Positions 21,849 through 33,429 of a stretch of 64,000 bases of DNA are shown here, one piece after another (position 1 is the first letter of the stretch; each line of letters starts with the position of its first letter). A program made the position numbers and the translations under genes. Origin of the DNA: Uranotaenia lowii (lineage: Eukaryota > Arthropoda > Insecta > Diptera > Culicidae); the NCBI RefSeq assembly GCF_029784155.1, contig NC_073693.1:161368031-161432030 (forward strand), read 5' to 3'. Under the pieces are notes generated by a model that saw only the letters and a list, made by a program, of their open reading frames with translations, had not been told where the DNA came from and did not search any database.

Positions 21849-24575
21849 CAGGGGTGAGCAACCCGCGGCCCGCGGGCCGCATGCGGCCCTCGATACATGT
21901 TTGTGCGGCCCGCGGAGCTAATCTCAAATTAAATTTATTTCACGATTTTTTTTTCTACAAAAGATTGTTAATTATCATAAAAAAGCAGTCCCTACTATAC
22001 CAAAAACATGATGTATCATTAACTTGATATGCACGTCGCTTGTTTGCAGTTGCATTTTTCTCATAATCATCCGTATAGTTGACTTAAGGATTAAAGCTTT
22101 TTATTGAGTTCTTTTCACTTATCGAAAATACGTTATATAAGAGGTTGCTTTTCGTTTCAAACAAAGTTCAAATTGTATGATAAAGTGAAATGAGGCCCTT
22201 AGAGCCAAAGGTGTATAAGTGCATAAAAGCTGATTTCGAGAAAAAAGCTCTTGAACTTCGTTGTGTTCCAGTAAATTCCATAGATATTTTTTATGAATTT
22301 TTTTCATGTGAATGATTTTCCTAAATAAAAACAAAGCATTTTACAACATTTTCCCAAAAAACAACGTTTGTTCGACGTTTATTGAGGTGACACATATTTT
22401 TTAAATTTGGTGCTTTTACCCCTTTGGCTCCAAACACATGCACTTATACCCCTTTGCCACCAAAAAAATTCACTTATACCCCTTTGCCACCAACAAATTT
22501 TCACATCCATGTTTTTTGATCTTGTTGATATGGATAAGAAACCATAAATATTCACTGCTACAAGAGTCAATTAGTTTTCTTATAATTTTTGTTGTTGTTG
22601 TTTTGATGAGAAATATACTCTGGTACAGTAGGTTAAGAGATTTCATGGCTGAAGATCGACCTGGTCTTGGCAACTTCTAGTAAATTTCTCCAAACAACGT
22701 TTTTTCCCCCAGGATTAATTTATAATAATTCGTGAAAGGTATTTTCCACTAAATTCCAATCACCACGTGTTTTGTACGTCTTTGCCTAATCAATTGGGTA
22801 TTGGAATGGGACTTGCGGTCACTCTGAGTTGTTTTTTTACAGTAAATTAACGATAGGCGCTTCAATATTAACCCAATTATCTCGTACAAATACATTTTTT
22901 TTAACTTTATAAGCCTTTAATCCGTGACACACTCCGTATATCCCGAAATCAAGAATTTGTGGTCCGCTAATTTGTTATTGAAATAGAAAAAATAATGAAA
23001 TATATTAATTTCATTTTCTACTAGAATTATCACTAAATGCAATCAGATGAATCACAGTTGATGGTAAATTTTTAAACATCATCAGCTATTCAAAAAAAAA
23101 GTGAATTACATTTATTTTAAAATTTTTTGGTCTCGATGAAAAAACATTACTTTCATGAAATCAAGTAAGGGTTGGTGGCAAAGGGGTATAAGTACATCTG
23201 TTTAATGGACTTTGGAGGCAAAGGGGTATAAGTGCAGCACTTATACCCCTTTGGCTCCAAACAAAAATGAAATTTCAATTAGCAGGATTTTTTCAACGAG
23301 ATCTAAACATAATAAAATAGTGACATAAAATTATGATTAAAATAGCATATGATGATTGACAGTCAAGGATTCGTTCTAGATGGTTATCTCGATTTTTTCC
23401 ATTTTGTCACTTATACCCCTTTGGCACCAAGGTCCTCAAATATTTTTGTTCTTGATTAATGATAGAAATAAGGAAAATTTTATAATATTAACTGGGTTAA
23501 CGATTATAGATTTCTCATCGATAGAACTAAGCGAAATTCTGATATCTCGACAAAAACAATATCTGTAATTTTGTGATTCAAACCAAAAAGTTTGTAACGA
23601 TTACACAGTGAAACAGCATTTTTGGTGCCTATGTTTCAACTGATTTTGTAAGAGTTTGGCGTCCTTCATTCAAAACATTTCACAAATTTCGGCTATCGCT
23701 TCTTGTTTCGGTAATATAGCGTGTGGAAATTTTCAAATTGATCTATTTTGGGTAAAATCGAACTTTCATAACTGATATACCAATAAACCAACATAACAAT
23801 AAAAAGCTGATTTTCAATCAAAAAGGGTAGTATTTTTTCAATCAAGGACTCAGATTACAAATTCTTCTAACCTCATTGAAGAATGTTCTTGAATTGAAGA
23901 TTTTAATTTTTTAAGCAAGTTTGTTAAGACTGCGAAATGATTTGACTTGCGGTTTTAAAAATATCAAAGATTCAATTTAGTTTGATTTTTCTTTAAAATT
24001 TCGTATAAATTCCCAGTTTTTGCAGGTTTGGATAACAAAAAGAAAACTTCCATACCTTTTTTTCTCAGAATTCAAAATTACTCGTGGTTTTTTTTGAAAG
24101 TTGATCGTTGAGTCAATAAGTATTTGTATTTAACAGTTGTGTCAAAAAAGGACATAAATTGAAACTAATTTTTTACCTATTTTTTTAAGTTATCTCGAAA
24201 ACTAGAGCTGATAAATAGACTAATTGTACACATGTTTGGATTCAGCGCCCCTGAATAAGTCAAAATCAGTTCTGAGATTCCTTGCACCTCGGAAAAATCT
24301 GAATTTTGTTAACTTGTGTTATGTGTTATCATAAATTTCAGAAATTTGTTTTCAGAAATTTCATAGGCAAATTATGCAAAACATTGATTAAAATGAGTCA
24401 TTTAACTTAAAAATGAGACAGTCCAGAAAGCCTGTCTCAGGTGTTCTGGTTAAAAAAATGTTAACAATAATTTTGAAACCTTGCTCAACATCTCTTAAAA
24501 TCTATTTTGATGCGGCCCGCCGAAAGAATTTCAAATTAAAAGTGGCCCGTTGCTTCAAAAGGTTGCTCACCCCTG
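21849..24575. mobile_element. hAT element, non-autonomous, 2,727 bp
   Basis: The ends are CAGGGGTGAGCAACCCGCGG and the inverse of CAGGGGTGAGCAACCTTTTG, followed inside by GCGGCCCGC words on both sides. This is the well-known hAT (Charlie/Tip100-like) terminus. It is flanked by the perfect 8-bp duplication GTATAGAT (21841-21848 and 24576-24583). No transposase frame is visible. The interior contains several copies of a TTATACCCCTTTG motif in both orientations. Confidence 0.9.
22190..23430. repeat. Dispersed CACTTATACCCCTTTGGC motif cluster
   Basis: The word (C)ACTTATACCCCTTTG followed by CCACCAA or GCTCCAA occurs near 22414, 22441, 22472, 23238 and 23407 on the plus strand. It occurs near 22195 (degraded), 23174 and 23212 on the minus strand. 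The opposed orientation suggests ends of smaller elements nested in the hAT, or subterminal protein-binding repeats. Confidence 0.7.
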
Positions 24576-25084
24576 GTATAGATCAATGCAAAGTCAGCCT
24601 ATCGACTTTGCTTCTTCTAGACAATAATACGATGTGGGACAAATGGTCTTGTGCGGCAAGAAGTTTTCTCAAATCACGCTCTTGGCTCATTTTCAACACC
24701 TTTCATGCTTCCTAATCTAATCTATCCGTCTATAATTTTCATTACTTTCATTTGAAATTCTTCCTATTAGAATGTATAATTCACCGAAATGCCATTAATC
24801 ATTAAATTAAAAAAGATGTTTATCTTAGTAAAAAACGCATGAAAGTGTTTTGAAGATTTGTTTCAGTTCCAAAGTTCAGTTTCCATGTTTGACGTTTGCG
24901 GTAGTGCTTCTTCTTCTTCAGGAAGATTTGAGAAAATCCATATAATAAGTCTGAACGAGCAATACAATCCATCATCTTTATACGAGACGAATGTAGGCTG
25001 GGTAGTTTTAAGGTGAAATAACAGAGTGTTGACTCAGCAACAAAATGCAAACTTCGAAGAAAAAATGATTCACACTTGCTTTTA

Positions 25085-27759
25085 GTAAAAATTATATTTT
25101 ATTTGATCTGTATAAAATATAACAATAGAAAATTTCGAAATTCATTTTGATAATAAGAAACGATCTTTTTTGTTTAACTATAAATCTCTCACTTAGCTTA
25201 TTCTTCTAAACGTAATGCTATATGTATCTAGGCTTAAATAAAACTACTTGTTAGTTACATACGGATGTAAGATAGCGCATATCGGTTTCAGAAATGTTTG
25301 TAGAATGCATGATTGAGTTTGTTTGTCTGTTATGGGGCAAAACATGGCTAATATTCAGTTGTTTTTTTTCAGCTGAAAATTAAACTATCCTAAACCGATC
25401 TTTTCTTCTGTGTTATGTTTTTTTTTACATTTTTCTCAATACTCTGCTTTGCACTAAAAGCTACTTCATTCATTAGATATGGTTTTACGTAGAAAGATTT
25501 GCTTAGTAGAAGTTTTGTTTGTTATCCACCACCAAGTTAAAACAAAAAGAATAAAAGGAAAATGTTGCTAACTATTTATCGTTTGAATTGGAACCGGAAG
25601 AGAGGAAAGTACTTGTTTACAAAAAGTGGAGAAATAACTTTGTTGTTGACCGAATGTAAACTTTCTTAAAACATTTTTTTCTTGTTCATAACTTATGTTT
25701 TCGCTAGCTCTAATGATCCTATATAGCGCAACTCACATCGAGAAAATTCAAGGTTCGAATGAAATTTGTTGGTTGAACCTGGCTGAAAGGTTATCCTCGA
25801 TGCGCGATAATATTAATATTGCAATTGTTAGTTTTTTCTTTCTGAACGCATCAAACAATTTGCGTTCGTGTGTTAATTAATTTGAGTTTTATTTTTCAAA
25901 ATCTTCTTGTAAGAAAAATGCTGCAACTCGAAGATTCATTTTTTACGAGCAATTCTATCCATAAAAAGCGCTCGAAATTATTAAACCCTATCTTGGCTGC
26001 TTGAGGAGAACGGTTTGTGGGTGTTTGTGCGTTTTTTAAAGTAAATGTTACAAATATGGCAATCGGAAAAGGGAAGGATTTGTCCCTAGTGGCAAGAATT
26101 GGTCCGATGTTAACATTTTTTTTTCTCTCGTAGGGGAAGGCAAATGTTTCGCTGCTCCTCGCTTGAATATCACAATATATCATAATATGTCCGTTTTCGG
26201 CGCACGCAGTTATCGTACTTTTGTGCGTTGATTTGATTTTAAAATTCATATTCGCGCATTATTTCGTCTTTTATTATCTCTCAGGTACACTCTTATCGAT
26301 TATTGATGTACGTTTTGTTGCTTAATCCGTTGATTTTTTTTTCAGTTTTATTTAGGTATATAATCGAATTTGTCCATCTCTTCTTACCTTCTATTTGTAT
26401 TCTCAAGTATGGCAGTTTCATCAAATTGGGAATAACTTATGGGTAGGGATGGTTGTTAAAACTTAATATTTGTAGTAGCTTTCTTCGCTATAAAATATCA
26501 TGCTTTCTTAGAATGCTTCAATATTTATAAAAAAAGTACGTTTCGGCTCTGTAAGATTGATTCTACTAAATGAAGAGTACATAAATGAGATGAATATATG
26601 TTAATAGAGTGATTGAAATCATTCTAATAAGTGTCATGGAGTGTTCGTTAAATGAGCTTCAAACTTAATTGCTAAGTAATACTCTAAGTGTCGTGTTAAG
26701 CTATTGTTAAGAATGAATAGTTATCTTTAATATTGCAGCTGATGGATGATCGCTAACAACTAGTAAAACTATATTGTTTCGTTTATTAAAAAAAGTTAAG
26801 TACGATGGAGTTCATTTGTGGTTGTGTTAGTTTTTACTCCTTTAATATCTGATTTGAAATCAATGATTTTTCATTAATGTACGGTGGACTGGTGAACGAA
26901 ATCCAAGAGAAGCCTTCCTACTAAAACAAATTATGGCTTGAAATCTACTTTGGGAATGTGTAGTGATTTTTCCTTGAGCAATCCCAATAGTTGAGCAAAG
27001 TTGGCAAATATCAATGTTGTGTAAAAAAAAGAGGAAATCGGGCCTTCAGCCCCTCAACTCCAAAAACATATGGGTATTAATATTTTGAGATCTCGAGGGT
27101 GGATTTTCGTCTTGTTTCGTTCACGTGATTTCGTAAAGCAGTATACTTAAGCTAAATAGTTCTACAGCTACATCATACATTTAAATGCATTCCGATGAGA
27201 AGTGTACGCTAGTTCTGAGGGGGAAGAAATGGAAAAAATATATCTTGGAATCTCTCGTGTCTTAAAAGGGAAAGTTAACAAGTACTCATCATGGGTATAT
27301 GTCACTGTTCTCGATCAAATATAATTCTTGTTCTGTTCAGGCCTACAAATAAATAAATAACTCTAAACAATTAAAATGGCGTATGTGCTAAAACTTTCTA
27401 AAACTTAAAACATTAAGCTATTCGTCTCTGCTCGCTGTACCCAGCATTCGTGCGTGGGTCGAAAACAGGCCTTTGCAGCTTCTCGATTCTCGGGCTTCAA
27501 TCCACTTAGCAGTGAGCATTAGAGCATTCTGGAATCTGGTCAATCTGCCTCGAAAGCTTGCGGTGTAGAATGTTGTAAGGCACTTTCAATCTCTGAAGCC
27601 GCCACTAGTTCGACTCAAATGCTCGTTTCGCTCAACACTGTTTGTAAAATTTTGTCATACGATTTTTGCTCGCAGTATACTCTCATCCTACCTAACAATG
27701 TGTATATCCAAATAAAAACAATTCCTAAAGTAAAACAACGACCCCCGCCGACATGCGGC
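25085..27759 (-). other. grh: Probable 3' UTR of grainyhead
   Basis: This 2.7-kb stretch follows the grh stop codon and is free of inverted-repeat elements and LINE text, unlike the DNA beyond it. AATAAA-like signals on the minus strand occur near 25095 (ATCAAATAAAATATAA), 26345 and 26785. The first would give the full length. The 3' end is inferred from composition only. Confidence 0.45.
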
Positions 27760-27886
27760 TCAGTGTGTCGGAAGTTCTGTCAGCGTGATATCGTACAGAT
27801 CTTCCTCGTACTGCCGGACCTCCAGGATGAAGATGTCCTCGTTGCAGTAGTGCTTGATCATGTCGTCATCAATTCGGGCCGTAATC
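27760..27886 (-). CDS. grh: grainyhead, last coding exon
   Basis: Acceptor ...TTTATCCAG at 27887; the first base completes a glycine codon. The exon encodes ITARIDDDMIKHYCNEDIF, then ILEVRQYEEDLYDITLTEL, and ends in PTH and TGA (27760-27762). This is the final part of the Grainyhead dimerisation domain, highly conserved among insects. Grainyhead is a nuclear transcription factor of epidermal differentiation and barrier repair, and in Drosophila of late neuroblast identity. It binds AACCGGTT-like sites as a dimer. Identification rests on clear recalled similarity. Confidence 0.95.
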
Positions 27887-28117
27887 CTGGATAAAGAAAA
27901 ACAAAGGAGGAAAAAAAAATCAGCTTTTGATGCTTATACTTTGTCATGAAATATTTAAAGAAAATTTCAAACTACATTGAAAATCTAGAAAAAAAAAACT
28001 ACAAAAAATTGAAAATAAAGTACACTACACGATTCAAATATCTAGAAGAAAATATCTACAATAAAAATAAAGGAAGAAATACAAAATTTCTTAGTAATTT
28101 GAAGACGTTTTATTTTT

Positions 28118-28860
28118 TTTCGGAATTCTGAATTCTTAAACTATATTTTAAGTCTGAATTCTGAATCTGCATTTTAAACCTGCATTCTGAATCTGAATCT
28201 CAAGTCTGAATCTGAAATCTGAATCTGAATTCTGAATCTGAATCCTAAGTCTGAATTCTGAATCTGAATTCTGAATCTGAATTCTGAATATGGATTCTGA
28301 ATCTGAATTCTGAATCTGGACTCTGAATCTGAATTCTGAATCTGAATTCTTAATTCTTAATTCTGAATCTGAATTCTGGATCTGAATTCTGATTCTGAAT
28401 CTGAATTCTGAATCTGAATTCTGAATCTGAATCTGAATTCTGAATTCTGAATCTGAATTCTGATTCTGAATTCTGAATCTGAATTCTGAATCGGAATCCT
28501 AAGTCTGATTCTGAATTCTGAATCTGGATTATGAATCTGAATTCTGATTCTGAATTCTGAATCTGAATTTTGAACCTGAATTATGAATCTGAATTCTGAA
28601 TCTGAATTCTGAATCTGAATTCTGAATCTGAATTCTGAATCTGAATTCTGAATCTGAATTCTGAATCTGAATTCTGAATCTGAATTCTGAATCTGAATTC
28701 TGAATCTGAATTCTGAATCTGAATTCTGAATCTGAATTCTGAATCTGAATTCTGAATCTGAATTCTGAATCTGAATTCTGAATCTGAATTCTGAATCTGA
28801 ATTCTGAATTCTGAATCTGATTTTTATTTGAATTCTGAATCTTAATTTTGAATTACGAAC
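28118..28860. repeat. 13-bp minisatellite in the last grh intron
   Basis: The tandem unit is GAATCTGAATTCT, a 6+7 alternation of GAATCT and GAATTCT. It is nearly perfect at about 28590-28815 and increasingly degenerate to the left, with variants such as GGATCTGAATTCTGAT and CCTAAGTCTGAA. Each unit contains an EcoRI site (GAATTC). It lies inside the 1,864-bp intron 27887-29750. Confidence 0.95.
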
Positions 28861-29149
28861 TTTTACTGTTGAATTTTCAAATTTATTCTTAAAATCTGAA
28901 TTTTCAATGTCATCTCAAATCGTTTGCATGATCAACTGCGTAATTTTTATTTGACTTAGCTCTTTATCTTCAGTTTCAACGCAAATCTTTATTTTGATGG
29001 GATGAAATTATTCGTACATTTATCAATTAGGCAGTTTTTATCCAGTTCAAATCGACGTCCCTTGTTCATCGATTTCATTCTGCGGTAAACTAAACGTCCA
29101 GCCTATACACCGGGCGATTCTTTTAGTCGAAAGCCGATTCTCGAACGAA

Positions 29150-29157
29150 AACCGGTT
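29150..29157. promoter_or_regulatory. Perfect Grainyhead consensus site in a grh intron
   Basis: AACCGGTT is the palindromic optimum for Grainyhead binding (family knowledge). It sits in a GC-richer, repeat-poor part of the last intron. Autoregulation is an inference; a single 8-mer can occur by chance. Confidence 0.4.
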
Positions 29158-29750
29158 TGTGCCTATTTTTAGGCGCATTCCCGACGACCCAAAAAAGCTC
29201 GCCCCTTCTTCTGCGTCGCCGTCGTGAGCTTGTTGGCTCTTCGATAAATGGTTCAGGTTTTGTTTCAGTGTTAGAGAGCTTTTGTTCCCAAATCCGATTC
29301 GGTTTTTTGTTGGTTTGGTTAGCGAGAATCGCGGAGTGCGTTTAGTAGAAGAGATTAGTAACATAAAAAGCGCTAGTAGAAACAGTGTTAGGCATAATGC
29401 TGGCGGTTTAGTTAGTTTGGATTAGTTGCTCATCTGCAACACCCATTTTTGTCAGAGATTGATGATATTTTGAAATGAAGAAAACGATGTGATGCAGGTA
29501 AGATTTAGGGAACTGAGTTTGTTCCGTTCGGTTGATTTTTCGATACCATGCGCGATCGTTTGTCTATTTTTGTTTGTTTAATTCGATAGGTTTGAGAGAA
29601 TGGGTAAAGAGAATAGATTTTTCAGAGGAAAGAAACTAATCTAATGCAACTGTTTTGGTTTACGATACAACGAATCTAACGAAATTCAAACGAGAAGAAA
29701 TGTGGAAGAAAAAAGGAGATAAAAATGTAGAAGAAGGAAACGCAACTTAC

Positions 29751-29815
29751 CCTTTCTTATTTTTGCGATAAATGTTATTAATTCTCGACGTCGAAATTTT
29801 GAATTTATTTTCAAT
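29751..29815 (-). CDS. grh: grainyhead, penultimate exon
   Basis: The exon has a CTATTCCAG acceptor above 29815 and a GTAAGT donor (ACTTAC at 29745-29750). It encodes IENKFKISTSRINNIYRKNK plus K and two bases of a glycine codon. This is the start of the conserved C-terminal block of the dimerisation domain. The 65-nt length (phase 0 in, phase 2 out) fits its neighbours exactly. Confidence 0.94.
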
Positions 29816-32532
29816 CTGGAATAGCATAGATAAAGAGAAAAAACTGATCTGAAGGAATTTTGTTTGGTTCCGATATTATTGTTTAACTTAAGGTTTTGGT
29901 GGACACAAAATTTTACCGACGGACCGGCATGGGAGGACCTTGGAAAAGCAAAATACTTTTTCGTTGTACCCGTTTTAGTTTTTTGGAAGATTCTTTTTCC
30001 TTCTAAAATCATCCCGGGAATTTTTGAATCAGCTCGTTAATGCCAATAATCAACTTTCATCGCGTTCACTATCCGGTTATCCAATTTTTGCGAGTTGAAC
30101 CAATTTTGTTGGAAAAGTCGATACTTCTGATCGGTTTTTTATGTTTTCACCTGCGCACAATTTAAAAACATTATCCAGAAGACTTCTAAGAGCCAATTAA
30201 AACTCAAGACATGATTGATGAATGGTGTTAATATTGAATTAGTATCAGGAATTCACCCCATTAATTACAGCACGTTGCACAGTGGTTTAAATTGCGATAT
30301 TTTTTTTTTGCTTATTTGAAAATTTCGTTAGATTGCATTTAGATATAGTATGCAAATCATTGATAAACTGCGGAAACAAATGTTAAATTCTGTTGACAAA
30401 CATTAGGCCCTTACCTTTTTGATGATTGGATTTTTTTTTAAATATTAACTGTATCATTTATTGACAATTTAGATTATCAACATTCAGGCGTTAGAAGTGG
30501 CTTACTGTCCTAAATTTGTTCACTTTTATCAGAATTACTTAATTTACTGTCGTTTTTCTGTTTTATTGTTTTCAAAAGGTTTTAAATAAATAAAAATATA
30601 TTTTTTCATTCAAACTAAATATGAGTAATCTTCTAAAAACTATGCCTAGAATCGATAGAAGTGGGTATCAACGTGTCAGATGGCGTACAGTGATATTGAA
30701 AAACTTATCCGGTACATCTGTGTTCGATGTTTACTCTTGAGCTCGAACTCGCGGACATCGGCTCAGAAGGCAACTAACTTGTCAATTGAGCTATATTACA
30801 AGCCCGCCAAGTTTTTTTTTATGATTTCTTTATTTCGTATGGGCAAATGATTCCACTGAATTCTATATTGAATTCTGAAGAACGAATGATTGTGATGGTT
30901 AAAATACTCTCTAAATAAAAAGAATTAGAATTATAATAAATATTCTATGCCGATGCGCATAACGACGTATCGACAAACAATACGCGGGATTGTTAAATAA
31001 CAAAAGGAAACGATTCTGCCATCTCTAACGCCTGAATTAACCCCCTATGCGAAAAATGAACTCAAGGATGCAAATCAAGCTCTGTAATCTATAAATCTTT
31101 AATTCTTTTAGGTAATTCTTTAAATATATCTGACGTCTAGATTTTCTACCATCTAGAATTTACCTACTAGCTTCGAATTGATTTTCCTATTTCTAAGAAA
31201 CCCTCAAATATTTGAAAAAGAAAATGTAGAGAACCGATAAAATATTGCTTATTTTCTGTGGTATGTTTAAACCACAATATGTGAACATTTAACGAGATTT
31301 TGTAATTTGGTTTTGCTTAATTCAGAATTCTGGAGTTACATAAAACCATATTAAGCTTTTTATGAAATTTCAGAACTCTGTCATACCCAGTACCACCATT
31401 TGCAATTCTCCTCCACAATTTATAATTGTAGCGTTAACAGTGATCTTAAAAAACTTACCATAAGGTGTGGTATAAGTAATATGAAAATTATCTATTTGGA
31501 ATTACACTAGCTGGAATTGGATCTCGTCAAATTATCCCACTGCGCAACGAGTTTTGATTTTTCCATGCTGTATTAATTGGTGGGAGTGACTTATGTGCGT
31601 TTCGTCGGCACATGAGCTAATTTTGTGCTTCCTAGTTCGGAATTATTCTGTCTAGTTACCATTTCTGTGTGTTCTGACTTTGATTAGCACGCAAAACAAC
31701 CCCATGGAAACCATTAATAAAAATAAAGAAACAAAAAATAAATAACAATAACACAAGCGCAATCACATTCACTTTCGAGGTAACACTAAAAAAAAAAGAG
31801 GAAATACAAATAATAAGGTGGTGCTGCGGTAGGAAATCGAAAACAAAAACAAAAAATGGCGGTTGGTTTATTATTGCTGCTGTTTGCTTGCTCGCCTGAG
31901 TGGTTAATAAGACCCTTGTGGCTTTCTTAAGATGCAGGAATTAGTGTCCAAAACAGATATCGGCAAAATTTGTGTGGGACGCGGCTGGGGTTATTAAAAC
32001 TTGAAGGTGTCTGGTTTTTTTTTCATTGGTTGGTTTGTTTGGTTTTGTTTTGGTTATGAAACCCATGGCTGATTGGTTCAGGTGTACTTCCTATTAGTTC
32101 GTGTGCAGAGTTGTCTTAATTAATCAGTTTAACAAAAAAACAGAAACTTGAAGCGGATTAATAAAAATTGGTTATTGGCGCAAATATTTCCGATTTTCTA
32201 GTTGTGTGTGGAATTTCTCGGGGACTGTTGCGGGAAAACGAATTGACAGCTGTCACATGGAAGTGCTCGATGATCGCAAGCCGTGAAGTCGTTTTTGAGG
32301 TGGTTAGAAATCCAATAACGGTTGGATAAAGTGTTATATGTCGTTCAACACAGTTGTTTGGCAAATTCGGGGTTTCCCGTTGAATGATGTAAAAACAAAA
32401 CCCTTGTGAAGCTTTGGGGGAGCGTATTGGTTGGACAATCCGGAAAAGTATTTTGAGTTTCCATGGTTTGTTTTTATCTTGTTCCAAATGAGGCGGGAAG
32501 GAGAGAAGTAGGTCATGTTAAAAATAACTTAC
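29816..32532 (-). other. grh intron, 2,717 bp
   Basis: AT-rich with no gene. It holds a tRNA-like sequence at 30.7 kb, and TG-rich, repeat-poor DNA at 31.8-32.5 kb next to the exon. Confidence 0.7.
30721..30808 (-). repeat. tRNA-derived SINE-like sequence
   Basis: On the minus strand an A box TAGCTCAATTG matches TRGYNNARNNG fully. About 35 bases later GTTCGAGCTC matches the B box GWTCRANNC in 8 of 9 positions. The surrounding bases do not fold into a clean cloverleaf, so this is a SINE head or decayed tRNA, not a working gene. Confidence 0.45.
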
Positions 32533-32728
32533 GGCATTGAGCAGGCCAACCGTCGAGGGCGGAACTACATGGAGCGGAGTGTAGACGTCGTCATTGTCCT
32601 GTCGGACGTACAACATAACCCGTTCGCTCAGGGGAGGAGACATTCGCTGCCGCTTGATCTGCGGGCTGAATTCCGACATGTTGCTCACCAAGGATCCATC
32701 CATGATGATGGTGGGATCCTTCTTGTCG
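32533..32728 (-). CDS. grh: grainyhead exon: linker to dimerisation domain
   Basis: This exon of 196 nt has an AACAACAG acceptor and a GTAAGT donor (ACTTAC at 32527-32532). With two bases carried in it gives 66 codons, TDKKDPTIIMDGSLVSNMSE through QIKRQRMSPPLSERVMLYV to VYTPLHVVPPSTVGLLNA. The KRQRMSPPLSERV segment and VYTPLHVVPP are hallmark Grainyhead C-terminal sequence, leading into the ubiquitin-like dimerisation fold. The basic IKRQR stretch could help nuclear import (inference). Confidence 0.95.
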
Positions 32729-32858
32729 CTGTTGTTTTGTAAGAAAGAAATAAAAACGAAAATATTTAGAACTGAGCTACTGTCAAACGCCGCATCGCCC
32801 AAGAGACATCTGGGAACTAGTGGCGGAAACTGGAATTTCTATCCGACTTTTTACTCAC

Positions 32859-33013
32859 GTGTTAACATCTGGCGGGAAATGGTTGTGGAACTTGAGGGTA
32901 GGCGTTGTGGGTTTGTTAGCGTGCAACAGGAACGGTGACTTGACGTTGTCCGAGGCCCCGGAAAGGGAATCGCCGTCATGGCCGTAGAACGGAAGGTCCA
33001 TAGATGTCAGTTG
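32859..33013 (-). CDS. grh: grainyhead exon: variable linker
   Basis: The exon lies between a CTCCAG acceptor (above 33013) and a GTGAGT donor (ACTCAC at 32853-32858). Its 155 nt encode QLTSMDLPFYGHDGDSLSGA, SDNVKSPFLLHANKP and TTPTLKFHNHFPPDVN plus two bases of the next codon. It is serine/proline-rich and probably disordered. It joins DNA-binding and dimerisation domains. It is a candidate for alternative splicing only in that its length is not a multiple of three when considered with its neighbour. Confidence 0.9.
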
Positions 33014-33099
33014 CTGGAGACACGAAAAGAGAGAGAATAATTTATGGTTAGCACACATTGTCACGTCTTGGCTATCTGGTTTACAGTCAACTACAATAC

Positions 33100-33279
33100 C
33101 TTGTCAATATCTTCCGAGGGTGTGAAGAGTACCGGCGGCTTCAGTTGATCGCTCATGGAATAGAACTCCGATCGATCTACAACCGGGTGGTAAAGTTCGT
33201 CCAGCTTTTTCCTACCGGTGGCGGTCATTTTGCGCTTGGCAGCTCGTCGTTCCTCGTCACGTGTCTTACGTTCAGCACC
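33100..33279 (-). CDS. grh: grainyhead exon: end of DNA-binding domain
   Basis: Exactly 60 codons between a CTTTCAG acceptor (above 33279) and a GTATTG donor (33094-33099). The text GAERKTRDEERRAAKRKMTA, then GRKKLDELYHPVVDRSEFYS, then LKPPVLFTPSEDIDK is diagnostic of insect Grainyhead. The GAERKTRDEERR arginine-rich segment belongs to the DNA-contacting part of the CP2 domain. The exon follows a 26.5-kb intron. Confidence 0.96.
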
Positions 33280-33429
33280 CTGAAAGTAACAAAAAAAACC
33301 GTTAATAATTTACGACAAAATATGACACTTCTCAGCGCAGCGGGAATCGAAAACCGTTCAAATGTGTTGCTAAATTGCCCGATGACCTACTTGCCAGTTG
33401 CTAAACGAAACTATTTATTCCAGAAATAA

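Larger units (their letters stand above)
21509..24813. repeat. 570-bp near-perfect palindrome, split by a hAT element
   Basis: The left arm (21509-21783, 275 bases) is the inverse of the right arm, which is in two parts: 21804-21848 (45 bases) and 24584-24813 (230 bases). The 20-base loop is 21784-21803. Apart from the hAT insertion I see no mismatch along the long outer arms. Arms this alike mean a recent origin or strong homogenisation. It could be a foldback transposon or an inverted duplication. A transcript would form long dsRNA. Confidence 0.88.

Noticed and set aside
28118..28860. CRISPR-like array
   Set aside because: The repeats are contiguous 13-bp units without spacers; it is a minisatellite in a eukaryotic intron.
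33058..33429. Plus-strand ORF of 123 codons
   Set aside because: It runs antisense over the grh exon 33100-33279 and its splice site.
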